From NCBI RefSeq assembly GCF_016219575.1, contig NZ_JACRMG010000039.1, positions 1 through 64,000 of the forward strand: a stretch of DNA of 64,000 nt. Reading direction: 5' to 3'. Positions 36,814-45,596 of the stretch are shown here, piece after piece. A program made the translations under genes and the position numbers. Position 1 is the stretch's first letter; each line of letters begins with the position of its first letter. The notes under the pieces were generated by a model that saw only the letters and a program-made list of their open reading frames with translations, searched no databases and was not told the origin of the DNA. The DNA is from Bradyrhizobium sp. (lineage in GTDB: Bacteria; Pseudomonadota; Alphaproteobacteria; Rhizobiales; Xanthobacteraceae).

Positions 36814-38508
36814 GTGCCAGATACAGCCAACAGTTATGTTTGCGGCATCTCCGATGCGCCGCTGCTCGGCGACACCATCGGCGATAGCCTGGACAAGGCG
36901 GTGCAGCGCTGGGGCGACCGGGAGGCGCTGGTCTCGCCGAGTCATGGCGTGCGCTGGACATGGAAAGAGTTCGCCGAGCGCGTCGATGCGCTCGCCGCCG
37001 GCTTCCTCGCGCTCGGGCTGGAGCGCGGGGCGCGGATCGGCATCTGGTCGCTCAACCGCCCGGAATGGACGCTGACGCAGTTCGCGGCCGCCCGCGCCGG
37101 GCTGATCCTCGTCACCATCAACCCCGCCTATCGCCTGAGCGAGCTTGAATTCGCGCTCGCCAAGGTCGGATGCTCGGCGATCGTGGCGGCAACCGCCTTC
37201 AAGACCAGCAACTACATGGAAATGCTCAACACACTGCTGCCGGAGCTGGCGGCATCGCAGCCCGGCAACCTGCGCGCCGCGAAGCTGCCGAACCTTCGCG
37301 CGGTGATCCAGATCGGCGGGCCGCTCTGTCCCGGCGCGCTTGCCTTCGACGAAGTGGCCGGCATGGGCGGCGCACGGCACCGCGACCAGCTTGCCGCACT
37401 CGGCAAGGCGTTGCAGTTCGACGATCCCGTCAACATCCAGTTCACCAGCGGCACGACGGGCTCGCCCAAGGGCGTGACGCTGACCCACCACAACATCCTC
37501 AACAACGGCTATTTCGTAGGGCGCGCGATGCGCCTGACCGAGCGCGACCGCATCTGCATCCCGGTGCCGCTGTATCACTGCTTCGGCATGGTGATGGGCA
37601 ATCTCGCCGCCGTCACCCTCGGCGCCGCCATGGTCTATCCCGGCGAAGGCTTCGATCCCCTGATCACGCTGCAGACGATCGAGCAGGAGAAGTGCACGGC
37701 GCTCTACGGCGTGCCGACCATGTTCATCGCCGAGCTCGACCATCCCCAGTTTGCGCGCTTCGACCTGAAATCGCTGCGCACCGGCATCATGGCGGGGGCG
37801 CCCTGCCCGGTGGAAGTGATGAAGCGCGTCAACAACGAGATGAACATGGGCGAGGTGACGATCGCCTACGGCATGACCGAGACGAGCCCGGTGAGCTTCC
37901 AGAGCGCGGTGGACGATCCGCTGCAGCGCCGTGTTTCCACGGTCGGGCGCATCCATCCCCATGTCGAGGTCAAGGTCGTCGATCTCGACGGCAAGATCGT
38001 GCCGCGCGGCGAGCGCGGCGAGCTCTGCACCCGCGGCTACAGCATCATGCTGGGCTATTGGGACGAGCGCGAGAAGACCGCGGACGTGCTCGACGCCGCC
38101 GGCTGGATGCACACCGGCGATCTCGCCGTCATCGACAGCGAGGGCTATTGCAATATCGTCGGCCGCATCAAGGACATGGTGATCCGCGGCGGCGAAAACC
38201 TCTATCCGCGCGAGATCGAGGAATTCCTCTATCGCCACCCGAAGATCCAGGACGTGCAGATCTTCGGCGTGGCCGATGACCGCTACGGCGAGGAGCTGTG
38301 CGCCTGGATCAGGACGCGACCGGGCGAGACCCTCACGGCGGAAGAGATCCGCGCGTTCTGCCAGGGGCAGATCGCGCACAACAAGATCCCGCGCTATGTC
38401 GAATTCGTCGACGAGTTTCCGATGACCGTGACCGGCAAGATCCAGAAATTCATGATGCGCGACGCGGTCGAAGCGCGGCTCGGGCTGAAGGCGGCGAAGA
38501 CCGCTTGA
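36814..38508 (+). CDS. AMP-dependent acyl-CoA synthetase
   Basis: 564 residues from GTG 36814, with GGGAGA seven bases upstream. Activates a carboxylic acid (probably fatty acid) to its CoA thioester through an acyl-AMP. The ATP motif is FTSGTTGSPKG, followed by YGMTETSP, GDLAVID and the C-terminal hinge IKDMVIRGGENLYPREIEEF with the catalytic Lys near the end (TGKIQKF). Residues 1-25 look like a short variable lead. Chain-length preference is not readable. Confidence 0.93.
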   Translation: MPDTANSYVCGISDAPLLGDTIGDSLDKAVQRWGDREALVSPSHGVRWTWKEFAERVDALAAGFLALGLERGARIGIWSLNRPEWTLTQFAAARAGLILVTINPAYRLSELEFALAKVGCSAIVAATAFKTSNYMEMLNTLLPELAASQPGNLRAAKLPNLRAVIQIGGPLCPGALAFDEVAGMGGARHRDQLAALGKALQFDDPVNIQFTSGTTGSPKGVTLTHHNILNNGYFVGRAMRLTERDRICIPVPLYHCFGMVMGNLAAVTLGAAMVYPGEGFDPLITLQTIEQEKCTALYGVPTMFIAELDHPQFARFDLKSLRTGIMAGAPCPVEVMKRVNNEMNMGEVTIAYGMTETSPVSFQSAVDDPLQRRVSTVGRIHPHVEVKVVDLDGKIVPRGERGELCTRGYSIMLGYWDEREKTADVLDAAGWMHTGDLAVIDSEGYCNIVGRIKDMVIRGGENLYPREIEEFLYRHPKIQDVQIFGVADDRYGEELCAWIRTRPGETLTAEEIRAFCQGQIAHNKIPRYVEFVDEFPMTVTGKIQKFMMRDAVEARLGLKAAKTA

Positions 38509-38530
38509 ACGGACGCTGCTGGTGTCCCTT

Positions 38531-38590
38531 CCCTTCTCCTCTTGTGGGAGAAGGTGGCGCGCATCGACAGATGCGCGACGGATGAGGGGT
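38531..38590. repeat. Palindromic element of the CCCTCTCCC family, pair 4 left
   Basis: CCTTCTCC (38532-38539) pairs with GGAGAAGG (38547-38554); second hairpin CGCGCATC-GACA-GATGCGCG (38558-38577); end GATGAGGGGT. Just after the acyl-CoA synthetase. Confidence 0.85.
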
Positions 38591-38604
38591 CTGTCTCCGC
38601 GGAT

Positions 38605-38663
38605 ACCCCTCACCCGGCTTCATCTCGCTGACGCTCGATTGCGCCACCCTCTCCCACAAGGGG
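38605..38663. repeat. Palindromic element of the CCCTCTCCC family, pair 4 right (inverted, truncated)
   Basis: ACCCCTCACCC, a degenerate middle, then ACCCTCTCCC-ACAAG-GGG where the final arm is cut after three bases. Inverted to 38531-38590 with 14 bases between. The pair sits between convergent genes and may help end both transcripts. Confidence 0.82.
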
Positions 38664-38687
38664 TGCAGCGGCGCGCGTGGCGGCAAC

Positions 38688-39689
38688 CTACACCGGCAGC
38701 CCGTGCTGCTCCGCGAGCTCCCTGAGCGAGACCATCGGCCGGGCGCCGATATGCTGGATCACCTCGGCGGCGGCGAGCGCACCGAGGCGGCCGGCCTTGT
38801 GCAGGCCCGCATTGCGCACCAGCCCGAACAGGAAGCCCGCGGCAAAGAGATCGCCGGCGCCGGTGGTGTCGACCATTTCCTTGATCGGGAAGGCCGGCAC
38901 GGCGACGACGCCGTCTTTCGAGGTAACCACGCAGCCCTTTTCGCTGCGGGTGACGACGCCGAGCTTCGTGTCGGCGCCGAGCTGTTTCAGCGCGGTGTCG
39001 AAGTCCGAGGTCTGGTAGAGCGAATGCAGCTCGGACTCGTTGGCGAAGATCAGGTCGACGGTGCCCTTGCGCATCAGCTCCAGGAACTCGTCACGGTAGC
39101 GGTCGACGCAGAAGGCATCCGACAGCGTCAGCGCGACCTGCCGTCCCGCGCCATGCGCGATGGTGGCGGCCTTCACGAAGGCTTCCTTGGCGCTCGCGGG
39201 ATCCCAGAGATAGCCCTCGAGATAGACGATGCGCGCCGCCTCGATCTGCGCGGGATCGATGTCGGCGGGGGTGAGATCCTGCGCGGCGCCGAGATAGGTG
39301 TTCATGGTGCGCTCGCCGTCGGGCGTCACCAGGATGTAGGAGCAGCCGGTGGCGGGGCCGTTGGCAGCGGGCTTCGTCTCATAGGCGACGCCGGCGGCGC
39401 GGATGTCGTGGCTGTAGAGTTTTCCGATCTGGTCGTCCTTGACCTTGCCGACATAGGCGGCGCGCGCGCCGAGATTGGCGATGCCGACGATGGTGTTGGC
39501 GGCCGAGCCGCCCGACATTTCCGTGGCCGGTCCCATGTCGCGGTAGATCGCGGCTGCGCGGGCCTCGTCGATCAGCGCCATGCCGCCCTTGGTCATGCCG
39601 TGGTCGGCGAGAAACTTCTCGTCGGTACGCACCAGCACGTCGAAGATCGCGTTACCGATCCCGAGCACGTCGTATTTTGCGTCAGCCAT
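38688..39689 (-). CDS. PfkB-family sugar/nucleoside kinase (adenosine kinase-like)
   Basis: 333 residues, ribokinase fold. Phosphate-binding base in DTTGAGDLFAAGF (about residue 265 on), with the catalytic Asp of GAGD. The N-terminal GNAIFDVLVRTDE and GGSAANT are typical of adenosine-kinase-like members common in alphaproteobacteria. Substrate could be adenosine, inosine or a sugar. Divergent from murJ, with a 118-base shared upstream region. Confidence 0.9.
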   Translation of the reverse strand: MADAKYDVLGIGNAIFDVLVRTDEKFLADHGMTKGGMALIDEARAAAIYRDMGPATEMSGGSAANTIVGIANLGARAAYVGKVKDDQIGKLYSHDIRAAGVAYETKPAANGPATGCSYILVTPDGERTMNTYLGAAQDLTPADIDPAQIEAARIVYLEGYLWDPASAKEAFVKAATIAHGAGRQVALTLSDAFCVDRYRDEFLELMRKGTVDLIFANESELHSLYQTSDFDTALKQLGADTKLGVVTRSEKGCVVTSKDGVVAVPAFPIKEMVDTTGAGDLFAAGFLFGLVRNAGLHKAGRLGALAAAEVIQHIGARPMVSLRELAEQHGLPV

Positions 39690-39807
39690 TGCAGAGATCC
39701 TGTCGGGGAAAACACCGATACGCGCAGGCGCAAATCGGCGTTGGAAAGGTGCTGCGGCCTATCACGTTAGCCGGGGCGCCAGCAAGCGACGCTGTTATAA
39801 GCAGGCC

Positions 39808-41349
39808 ATGATCCGCTCCTTCCTCACGGTCTCCTCGGGCACGCTGGCCTCGCGGCTGCTGGGTTTCCTGCGCGATTCCATGGTCGCGGCGCTCTTGGGC
39901 GCCGGTCCCGTGGCGGACGCCTTCCTGGTCGCGTTCCAGCTCGTCAATGTGGTGCGGCGGCTCCTGACCGAGGGCGCGCTGAATGCGGCGCTGGTGCCGG
40001 CCTGGCTGCGGCTGCGCGAGACGGAAGGCGCGGCGGCTGCAGCCGCGTTCGCCGGAAAGCTGCTCGGCACCGTGAGCGCGGCCCTGGTCGCGGCCACCGC
40101 GCTGATCGCGCTCGGCATGCCGCTGGTCATCGCGGCGCTGGCGCCCGGATTTGCCGGCAGCGAGACGCTCGCCATGGCGGTGGCCGACGCCCGGCTGATG
40201 CTGCCCTATCTCGCCTTTGCCGGTCCGGTGACCGTGCTGATGGCCGTGATGAATGCGCAAGGGCGCTTTGCGCTGACCGCGTTCTCGCCGCTGCTGTTCA
40301 ACATCGCGCTGATTGCGGCAATCGCCGTGCTGCTGTCGTGGCGGCAGGATGCGGCGCGCGCGGCGCTGATCCTTGCTGCTGTCGTCGGCCTCGCGGGGCT
40401 CCTGCAATTGTCGATGCTGATGCTGCGCCAGGGCGAGAAGGCCGCCACGCCCTTGCGCGTGGCCTTCGATGCCGAGATGCGCGGCTTCCTTGCCAGGGCG
40501 ATCCCCGGCATGATCGCGAGCAGCGGGCCGCAGCTCCTGATGATTGCGGGCGCGATCATCGCCTCGTCCTCGCCGGCGGCCGTGTCGTGGCTGTATTTCG
40601 CGGGCCGCCTGATCGAGCTGCCGCTCGGCCTCGTCGGCGTCGCCATGGGCACGGTGCTGGTGAGCGAATTGTCGCGCGCCGTGCAGGCCGGCGATACGGC
40701 CGCCGTGGCGCATGCGGAATCGCGCGCGCTCGAACTGGCCGCAGGGTTGGCACTGCCGGCAACGCTGGGACTGATCGTGCTGGCCGAGCCGATCGTGCGG
40801 CTGTTGTTCGAGCATGGCGCGTTTGCCGCCAGTGACACCGCTGCCACCGCGCGGGCGCTGGTATGGCTGGCGCTGGGCTTGCCGGCACAGGTGCTGTTCA
40901 AAGCCTTGGCGCCGGCCTTCTACGCGCGAGACAACACGGCGACGCCGCTGGTCTCCGTGCTCAAGGGCATCGTGTTTGCGCTCGCGACCGCCTTCCTCTT
41001 CGGCCATTTCTTCGGCGTGGAAGGCATTGCCGCCGGCATTGCGCTGGGAGCCTGGAGCAGCGCGTTGTCGCTGCTGCGCGAGGGCGCCACCCGATTTGGA
41101 TTTGCGCTCGATGCGGCCGCGCGACGGCGATTGCCGCGCATCGCCGTGGCGGCGCTGGCGATGGCGGCGTCGATCTGGTTCGCGCTGCGGTTTCTGCCTG
41201 CCGCCGGACTTGCGCAGGCCCTTGCCCTTGCCGTGCTGATCGCGGGCGGCATCACGCTTTACGGCCTCTTGCTGCAGCTTTTCGGCGTCACCGGCTGGCG
41301 CGAGGTGGTTAACGCGCTCAAAGGCTCCCCGCGCGACTTGCGCGGCTAA
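39808..41349 (+). CDS. murJ: Lipid II flippase MurJ
   Basis: 513 residues, MOP-superfamily membrane protein with about 14 helices. Start ATG 39808 gives the normal N-terminus MIRSFLTVSSGTLASRLLGFLRD. The conserved segments GPVADAFLVAFQLVNVVRRLLTEGALNAA and the FYAR motif (APAFYARDNT) match MurJ. Moves lipid II across the inner membrane for cell-wall synthesis. First gene of the long housekeeping run; trpS follows 47 bases on. Confidence 0.96.
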   Translation: MIRSFLTVSSGTLASRLLGFLRDSMVAALLGAGPVADAFLVAFQLVNVVRRLLTEGALNAALVPAWLRLRETEGAAAAAAFAGKLLGTVSAALVAATALIALGMPLVIAALAPGFAGSETLAMAVADARLMLPYLAFAGPVTVLMAVMNAQGRFALTAFSPLLFNIALIAAIAVLLSWRQDAARAALILAAVVGLAGLLQLSMLMLRQGEKAATPLRVAFDAEMRGFLARAIPGMIASSGPQLLMIAGAIIASSSPAAVSWLYFAGRLIELPLGLVGVAMGTVLVSELSRAVQAGDTAAVAHAESRALELAAGLALPATLGLIVLAEPIVRLLFEHGAFAASDTAATARALVWLALGLPAQVLFKALAPAFYARDNTATPLVSVLKGIVFALATAFLFGHFFGVEGIAAGIALGAWSSALSLLREGATRFGFALDAAARRRLPRIAVAALAMAASIWFALRFLPAAGLAQALALAVLIAGGITLYGLLLQLFGVTGWREVVNALKGSPRDLRG

Positions 41350-41396
41350 AATACCCGTGGCAAACGACGCCCCGAATACAGATGGGAACCAGAACC

Positions 41397-42449
41397 ATGG
41401 CGTTCGCAGAACGGGTTTTTTCAGGCGTCCAGCCGACGGGTAATCTGCATCTCGGCAATTACCTCGGCGCGATCGTCAACTTCGTGAAGCTGCAGGAAAC
41501 GCACAACTGCATCTATTGCGTCGTCGACATGCACGCGATCACGCAAGGCGTCGAAGTCTGGGGCGGGCCGGCGGAACTGGCGCGCAGCACCCGCGAGGTC
41601 ACCGCGGCGTTCATCGCGGCCGGCATCGACCCGAAGAAGCACATCGTGTTCAACCAGAGCCAGGTCTCGGGCCATGCCGAGCTCGCCTGGATCTTCAACT
41701 GCGTCGCCCGCGTCGGCTGGCTCAGCCGCATGACCCAGTTCAAGGAGAAGGCCGGCAAGGACCGCGAGAACGCTTCCGTGGGACTCTACGACTATCCCGT
41801 GCTGATGGCGGCGGACATCCTCTTGTACCGCGCCACCCATGTGCCGGTCGGCGAGGACCAGAAGCAGCATCTGGAGCTTTCGCGCGACATCGCGCAGAAG
41901 TTCAACAACGACTTCGCCGATTCGATCCGCAGCCAGGGCTTCAATGACGGATTGTTCTTTCCGCAGCCGGAGCCGCTGATCACGGGCCCGGCAACGCGGG
42001 TGATGAGCCTGCGCGACGGCACCAAGAAGATGTCGAAGTCGGACGCCTCGGACAATTCGCGCATCAACCTCACCGACGATGCCGACCTCATCGCGCAGAA
42101 GATCCGCAAGGCCAAGACCGATCCGGAGCCGCTGCCGACGGAAGAAAAGGGTCTCGGTCCCCGTCCCGAAGCCGACAACCTCGTCGGCATCTATGCGGCG
42201 CTGGCCGGCGTCTCCAAGCAGACGGTGCTGACGGATTTCGGCGGCGGGCAGTTCTCCAGCTTCAAGAACGCGCTGGTCGAACTGTGCGTCGCAAAATTGT
42301 CGCCGATCGCCGGCGAGATGAAGCGCCTGGTCGCCGATCCCGGCCATGTCGATGCGATCCTCGCCGACGGCGCGGGCCGGGCGCACGCGATCGCCGACGA
42401 AACCATGCGCAAGACCAAGGATATCGTCGGCTTCATCCACCAGCGCTGA
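41397..42449 (+). CDS. trpS: Tryptophanyl-tRNA synthetase
   Basis: 350 residues from ATG 41397; an alternative ATG 15 bases upstream would add MGTRT. Class I aminoacyl-tRNA synthetase: HIGH-type motif is GNLHLGNYLGA (about residues 16-26) and KMSKS is exact (KKMSKSDAS). LYRATHVPVGEDQKQHLEL is the tryptophan and ATP pocket segment. No trp leader or T-box is visible, as expected in this group. Confidence 0.97.
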   Translation: MAFAERVFSGVQPTGNLHLGNYLGAIVNFVKLQETHNCIYCVVDMHAITQGVEVWGGPAELARSTREVTAAFIAAGIDPKKHIVFNQSQVSGHAELAWIFNCVARVGWLSRMTQFKEKAGKDRENASVGLYDYPVLMAADILLYRATHVPVGEDQKQHLELSRDIAQKFNNDFADSIRSQGFNDGLFFPQPEPLITGPATRVMSLRDGTKKMSKSDASDNSRINLTDDADLIAQKIRKAKTDPEPLPTEEKGLGPRPEADNLVGIYAALAGVSKQTVLTDFGGGQFSSFKNALVELCVAKLSPIAGEMKRLVADPGHVDAILADGAGRAHAIADETMRKTKDIVGFIHQR

Positions 42450-42542
42450 ACGGCGTTAGTTGGTGGCGGAACCCTTCATCCCCCTACCCAAGGGCGGAGC
42501 GAGTGTGGCAGCATGCGCCGGTTTGGCAGCACCGGGACATGC

Positions 42543-43037
42543 ATGACCAGTCAGCGACACGCTTACGAATCGGGTCACAAGCCAAAATGCCTTGTCATCG
42601 TCGACGACTCCGCGGAATGGGACCGCGCCGTCTACTATGCCGCGCGCTGGGCGATGCGGGTCGGCGGCGGCGTGGTGATGCTGCGGGTGATCGAGACCGA
42701 GGATGCCAACCAGCAATGGCTGGGGGTTGCCGAAGTCATGCGCGCGGAGGCCTATGAGGCCGCCAACGAAGCGCTCGACCGCGCCTCCGGCCGCGCCAAT
42801 GGCGTGGCCGCCATCACGCCGGAACGGGTGATCCGCGAGGGCAATCCCGGCGAGCAGATCCTCGACGTCATCGACAAGGATGACGACATCTCCATGCTGG
42901 TGCTGGCCGCCAACCCCGGCGCCGAGGGTCCGGGCCCGATCATCACTACCATGGCCAAGACGGTCGGCTCGTTTCCGATTCCCCTGATGATCATCTCGGG
43001 CGCCCTGACGGACGCCGAAATCGACGGCCTGTCGTAA
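42543..43037 (+). CDS. Universal stress protein (UspA family)
   Basis: 164 residues from ATG 42543; another ATG at 42513 would add ten residues. One Usp domain: LVIVDDSAEWDRAVYYAARWA at the N-terminal strand-helix, and a C-terminal segment SMLVLAANPG...GPGPI in which the usual G-2x-G-9x-G(S/T) ATP loop is only loosely kept. Lies between trpS and nfu in a conserved order. Confidence 0.88.
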   Translation: MTSQRHAYESGHKPKCLVIVDDSAEWDRAVYYAARWAMRVGGGVVMLRVIETEDANQQWLGVAEVMRAEAYEAANEALDRASGRANGVAAITPERVIREGNPGEQILDVIDKDDDISMLVLAANPGAEGPGPIITTMAKTVGSFPIPLMIISGALTDAEIDGLS

Positions 43038-43223
43038 CCCGCCCCCCGGGGCCGGTTCCCGGGCGCCTTGCGCCAGCGCAAGCCGGATGGCCCGAAACCA
43101 TGCTCTAAATCATTGACGCAGCGCGGAAATGCCCGGTCCACACCCTTGACCGTGCGCGGCGCGACGCCATCTGCTAAGGAGACCTCACGCGCCGGCCTTG
43201 AACCGGCGACGCCGGAGAAAATC

Positions 43224-43793
43224 ATGTTCATCCAGACCGAAGCCACCCCCAATCCCGCCACGCTGAAATTCATCCCGGGCCGTATCGTGCTCGATTCCGG
43301 CACGATGGAATTTGCCAATCGCGATTCCGCCGGCCGCTCGCCGCTGGCCGCGCGCCTGTTCCTGGTGCCCGGCGTCACCGGCGTGTTCTTCGGCTCCGAC
43401 TTCGTCACCGTCACCAAGGCCGATGGCGACTGGCAGCACCTGAAGCCCGCGATCCTGGGCGCGATCATGGAGCACTACATGTCCGGCGCGCCGCTGCTCG
43501 CCGACGGCTCCGCCGCCAATGACGACGAGTCCGACGAAGCCGACGAATTCTTCGACGCGGACGACGCCGAAACCGTCGCGCAGATCAAGGACCTGATCGA
43601 GACGCGCGTGCGCCCTGCGGTCGCCAATGACGGCGGCGACATCACCTTCCGCGGCTTCAAGGACGGCATCGTCTACCTCAACATGAAGGGCGCCTGCGCC
43701 GGCTGCCCCTCCTCGACCGCGACGCTGCAGCACGGCATCCAGAACCTGCTCCGCCACTTCGTCCCCGACGTGGTCGAAGTCCGGCCGATGTGA
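43224..43793 (+). CDS. Nfu-type iron-sulfur cluster scaffold/carrier
   Basis: 189 residues from ATG 43224 with GGAG upstream. The N-terminal Nfu_N domain (MFIQTEATPNPATLKFIPGR) is followed by an acidic linker (about residues 95-115). The C-terminal NifU domain has the CxxC of GACAGCPSS, which binds a 4Fe-4S cluster between two monomers. Acts as a carrier to target apoproteins. MiaB, a 4Fe-4S enzyme, is encoded 2.6 kb downstream. The 186-base region upstream contains a GC-rich hairpin after uspA. Confidence 0.93.
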   Translation: MFIQTEATPNPATLKFIPGRIVLDSGTMEFANRDSAGRSPLAARLFLVPGVTGVFFGSDFVTVTKADGDWQHLKPAILGAIMEHYMSGAPLLADGSAANDDESDEADEFFDADDAETVAQIKDLIETRVRPAVANDGGDITFRGFKDGIVYLNMKGACAGCPSSTATLQHGIQNLLRHFVPDVVEVRPM

Positions 43794-43800
43794 TGGGGAG

Positions 43801-43876
43801 GCGAATGGCGAATAGGGAGTGGCGAATAGGGATCTGCTCGGATATTCCACTCGCCATTCGCTACTCGCCATTCGCT
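43801..43876. repeat. Inverted array of GCGAATGGCGAATAG-type units
   Basis: Left arm 43801-43831 carries tandem GGCGAAT(A/G)GGGA units; right arm 43847-43876 carries their complements (CACTCGCCATTCGCTACTCG). The two can form one imperfect hairpin between nfu and tsaB. The element lies directly upstream of the tsaB ATG, whose ribosome site is therefore poor. Confidence 0.85.
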
Positions 43877-43884
43877 CTCTTCCC

Positions 43885-44583
43885 ATGCTGATCCTAGCCA
43901 TCGATACCGCACTCGACGCCTGCGCTGCGGCCGTCCTCGACACCGACAGCGACAAGGTGATCGCGCAGGAATCGCTGGCAATGAAACGCGGCCACGCAGA
44001 GGCGCTAATGCCGCTGGTGGCGCGGGTGATGAAGCAATCCGGCGTCGCATTCTCTGCGCTCGACCGGATTGCCGCCACCACCGGACCCGGCAGCTTCACC
44101 GGGTTGCGCGTCGGCCTGTCCGCGGCACGCGGCATTGCGCTCGCCGCCGGCAAACCCGTGGTCGGCATCACCACGCTAACCGCTTTTGCCGCGCCGCATG
44201 TCAGCGAGCATGGCGAGCACCCGATCATCTCGGCCATCGATGCGCGGCACGATCATGTCTATCTGCAGGCCGTCAGCGGCCACGGCGAATCGCTGGTGAC
44301 GCCGCGCGTGGCGCCGATGGAAGAAGCGCTTGCGGCCTCGCGCTTCGGCGCGCCGTATCTGGTCGGCAATGCCGCCGATCTTCTTGCCGGGCGCTGGCCC
44401 AGGGATGCGAGCCCGCCGGTCAAGGTCGATCAGCAGGCCGCGCCCGACATCGTCTGGGTGGCGTGGCTGGCGGCTGCCGTCGATCCCTCCGTCGCGACGC
44501 CGCGGCCGCTCTATCTGCGCGCGCCGGACGCCAAGCCGCCGGCCGATCGGTTGCCGCGCGCCGCGGAAGCGCAGACCACATGA
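43885..44583 (+). CDS. tsaB: tRNA t6A37 biosynthesis protein TsaB
   Basis: 232 residues from ATG 43885. Partner of TsaD in adding threonylcarbamoyl to A37 of ANN-decoding tRNAs. N-terminal ILAIDTALDACAAAV and the hallmark TGPGSFTGLRVGLSAARGIAL. The stop overlaps the ATG of rimI by four bases, so the two are coupled. Confidence 0.95.
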   Translation: MLILAIDTALDACAAAVLDTDSDKVIAQESLAMKRGHAEALMPLVARVMKQSGVAFSALDRIAATTGPGSFTGLRVGLSAARGIALAAGKPVVGITTLTAFAAPHVSEHGEHPIISAIDARHDHVYLQAVSGHGESLVTPRVAPMEEALAASRFGAPYLVGNAADLLAGRWPRDASPPVKVDQQAAPDIVWVAWLAAAVDPSVATPRPLYLRAPDAKPPADRLPRAAEAQTT

Positions 44584-45068
44584 TCGGCTGGCTGTCGGAC
44601 TGGTGGAGTGGCGGCGGGGTGCCCGTGGTCGAGCCGGCAACGCCCCGCGACGCCGCGCGCTTGGCGCAATTGCACGGCGCTTCATTTCACCGCGGCTGGG
44701 GCGAAGGCGAATTCGACGTTATGCTGCGCGAACGCAACACGCTGGTGCATCGCCTGAGACTGGGCCGCAAGGTGATCGGCTTTGCGGTGTCGCGGCTGGC
44801 CGCCGACGAAGCGGAGATCCTGTCGATCGCCGTGGACGAGCGATATCGCGGCCGCGGCTTCTCGCGCAGCTTGCTGCTCACCCATCTCGGCCACCTCGCC
44901 GGGAGGGGCGCGCGCAAGATATTTCTCGAAGTCGAGGAAAATAACCAGCCGGCGCGAAGGCTTTACGAACGCCTGGGCTTTGCCGCGGTCGGCCGCCGCG
45001 AAAGGTATTACCAGCAAGCCGGCGGGGAACAGCTGAATGCGCTTCTGATGCGGCGCGACTTGTCGTAA
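44580..45068 (+). CDS. rimI: Ribosomal protein S18 N-acetyltransferase (GNAT)
   Basis: 162 residues. GNAT domain from about residue 18: acetyl-CoA loop DERYRGRGFSRSLL (about 85-98), then FLEVEENNQPARRLYERLGF, both typical of RimI. Acetylates the N-terminal residue of S18. Coupled to tsaB; fur follows 47 bases later, in the order common in alphaproteobacteria. Confidence 0.92.
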   Translation: MIGWLSDWWSGGGVPVVEPATPRDAARLAQLHGASFHRGWGEGEFDVMLRERNTLVHRLRLGRKVIGFAVSRLAADEAEILSIAVDERYRGRGFSRSLLLTHLGHLAGRGARKIFLEVEENNQPARRLYERLGFAAVGRRERYYQQAGGEQLNALLMRRDLS

Positions 45069-45115
45069 GCTGCAAGAGATGGCAAACCACCGCCATCTCC
45101 GTTCAGGGCCAAACC

Positions 45116-45577
45116 ATGACCGCACTGAAACCCTCCTCCGCGCATTCTCCCTCGGGCAAGGCATCCGGCATCGAGGCGCGCTGCTCCGCCACCGGCATGC
45201 GCATGACCGAGCAGCGCCGTGTGATCGCGCGCGTGCTCGCGGAAGCGGAAGATCACCCCGACGTCGAGGAATTGTACCGCCGCTGCGTAGCGGTCGACGA
45301 CAAGATCTCGATCTCGACGGTGTATCGCACGGTCAAGCTGTTCGAGGACGCAGGGATCATCGAGCGGCACGATTTTCGCGAGGGCCGCGCCCGCTACGAG
45401 CAGATGCGCGACAGCCATCACGATCATCTGATCAATCTGCGCGACGGCAAGGTGATCGAATTCACCTCGGAAGAGATCGAGAAGCTGCAGGCCGAGATCG
45501 CCCGCAAGCTCGGCTACAAGCTGGTCGATCACCGGCTGGAACTGTATTGCGTTCCGCTCGAAGACGACAAGAAATGA
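45116..45577 (+). CDS. fur: Fur-family metalloregulator (Fur/Mur)
   Basis: 153 residues. Winged-helix DNA-binding part with MTEQRRVIARVLAEAEDHPDVEELYRR and ISISTVYRTVKLFEDAG; metal-sensing dimer part with the HHDHLI cluster and EFTSEEIEKLQ. No C-terminal CxxC pair, as in rhizobial Fur. In the Bradyrhizobium/Rhizobium line this protein responds to iron and manganese (Mur in some species), sharing iron control with Irr. The position upstream of miaB is conserved. Confidence 0.94.
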   Translation: MTALKPSSAHSPSGKASGIEARCSATGMRMTEQRRVIARVLAEAEDHPDVEELYRRCVAVDDKISISTVYRTVKLFEDAGIIERHDFREGRARYEQMRDSHHDHLINLRDGKVIEFTSEEIEKLQAEIARKLGYKLVDHRLELYCVPLEDDKK

Positions 45578-45596
45578 CCGCGCGGTTCCTCGGAGC

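Noticed and set aside
43038..43223. Leader regulation of the nfu gene by a GCCGG hairpin (43191-43207)
   Set aside because: The hairpin is short and GC-rich by composition; it does not clearly pair with the ribosome site.
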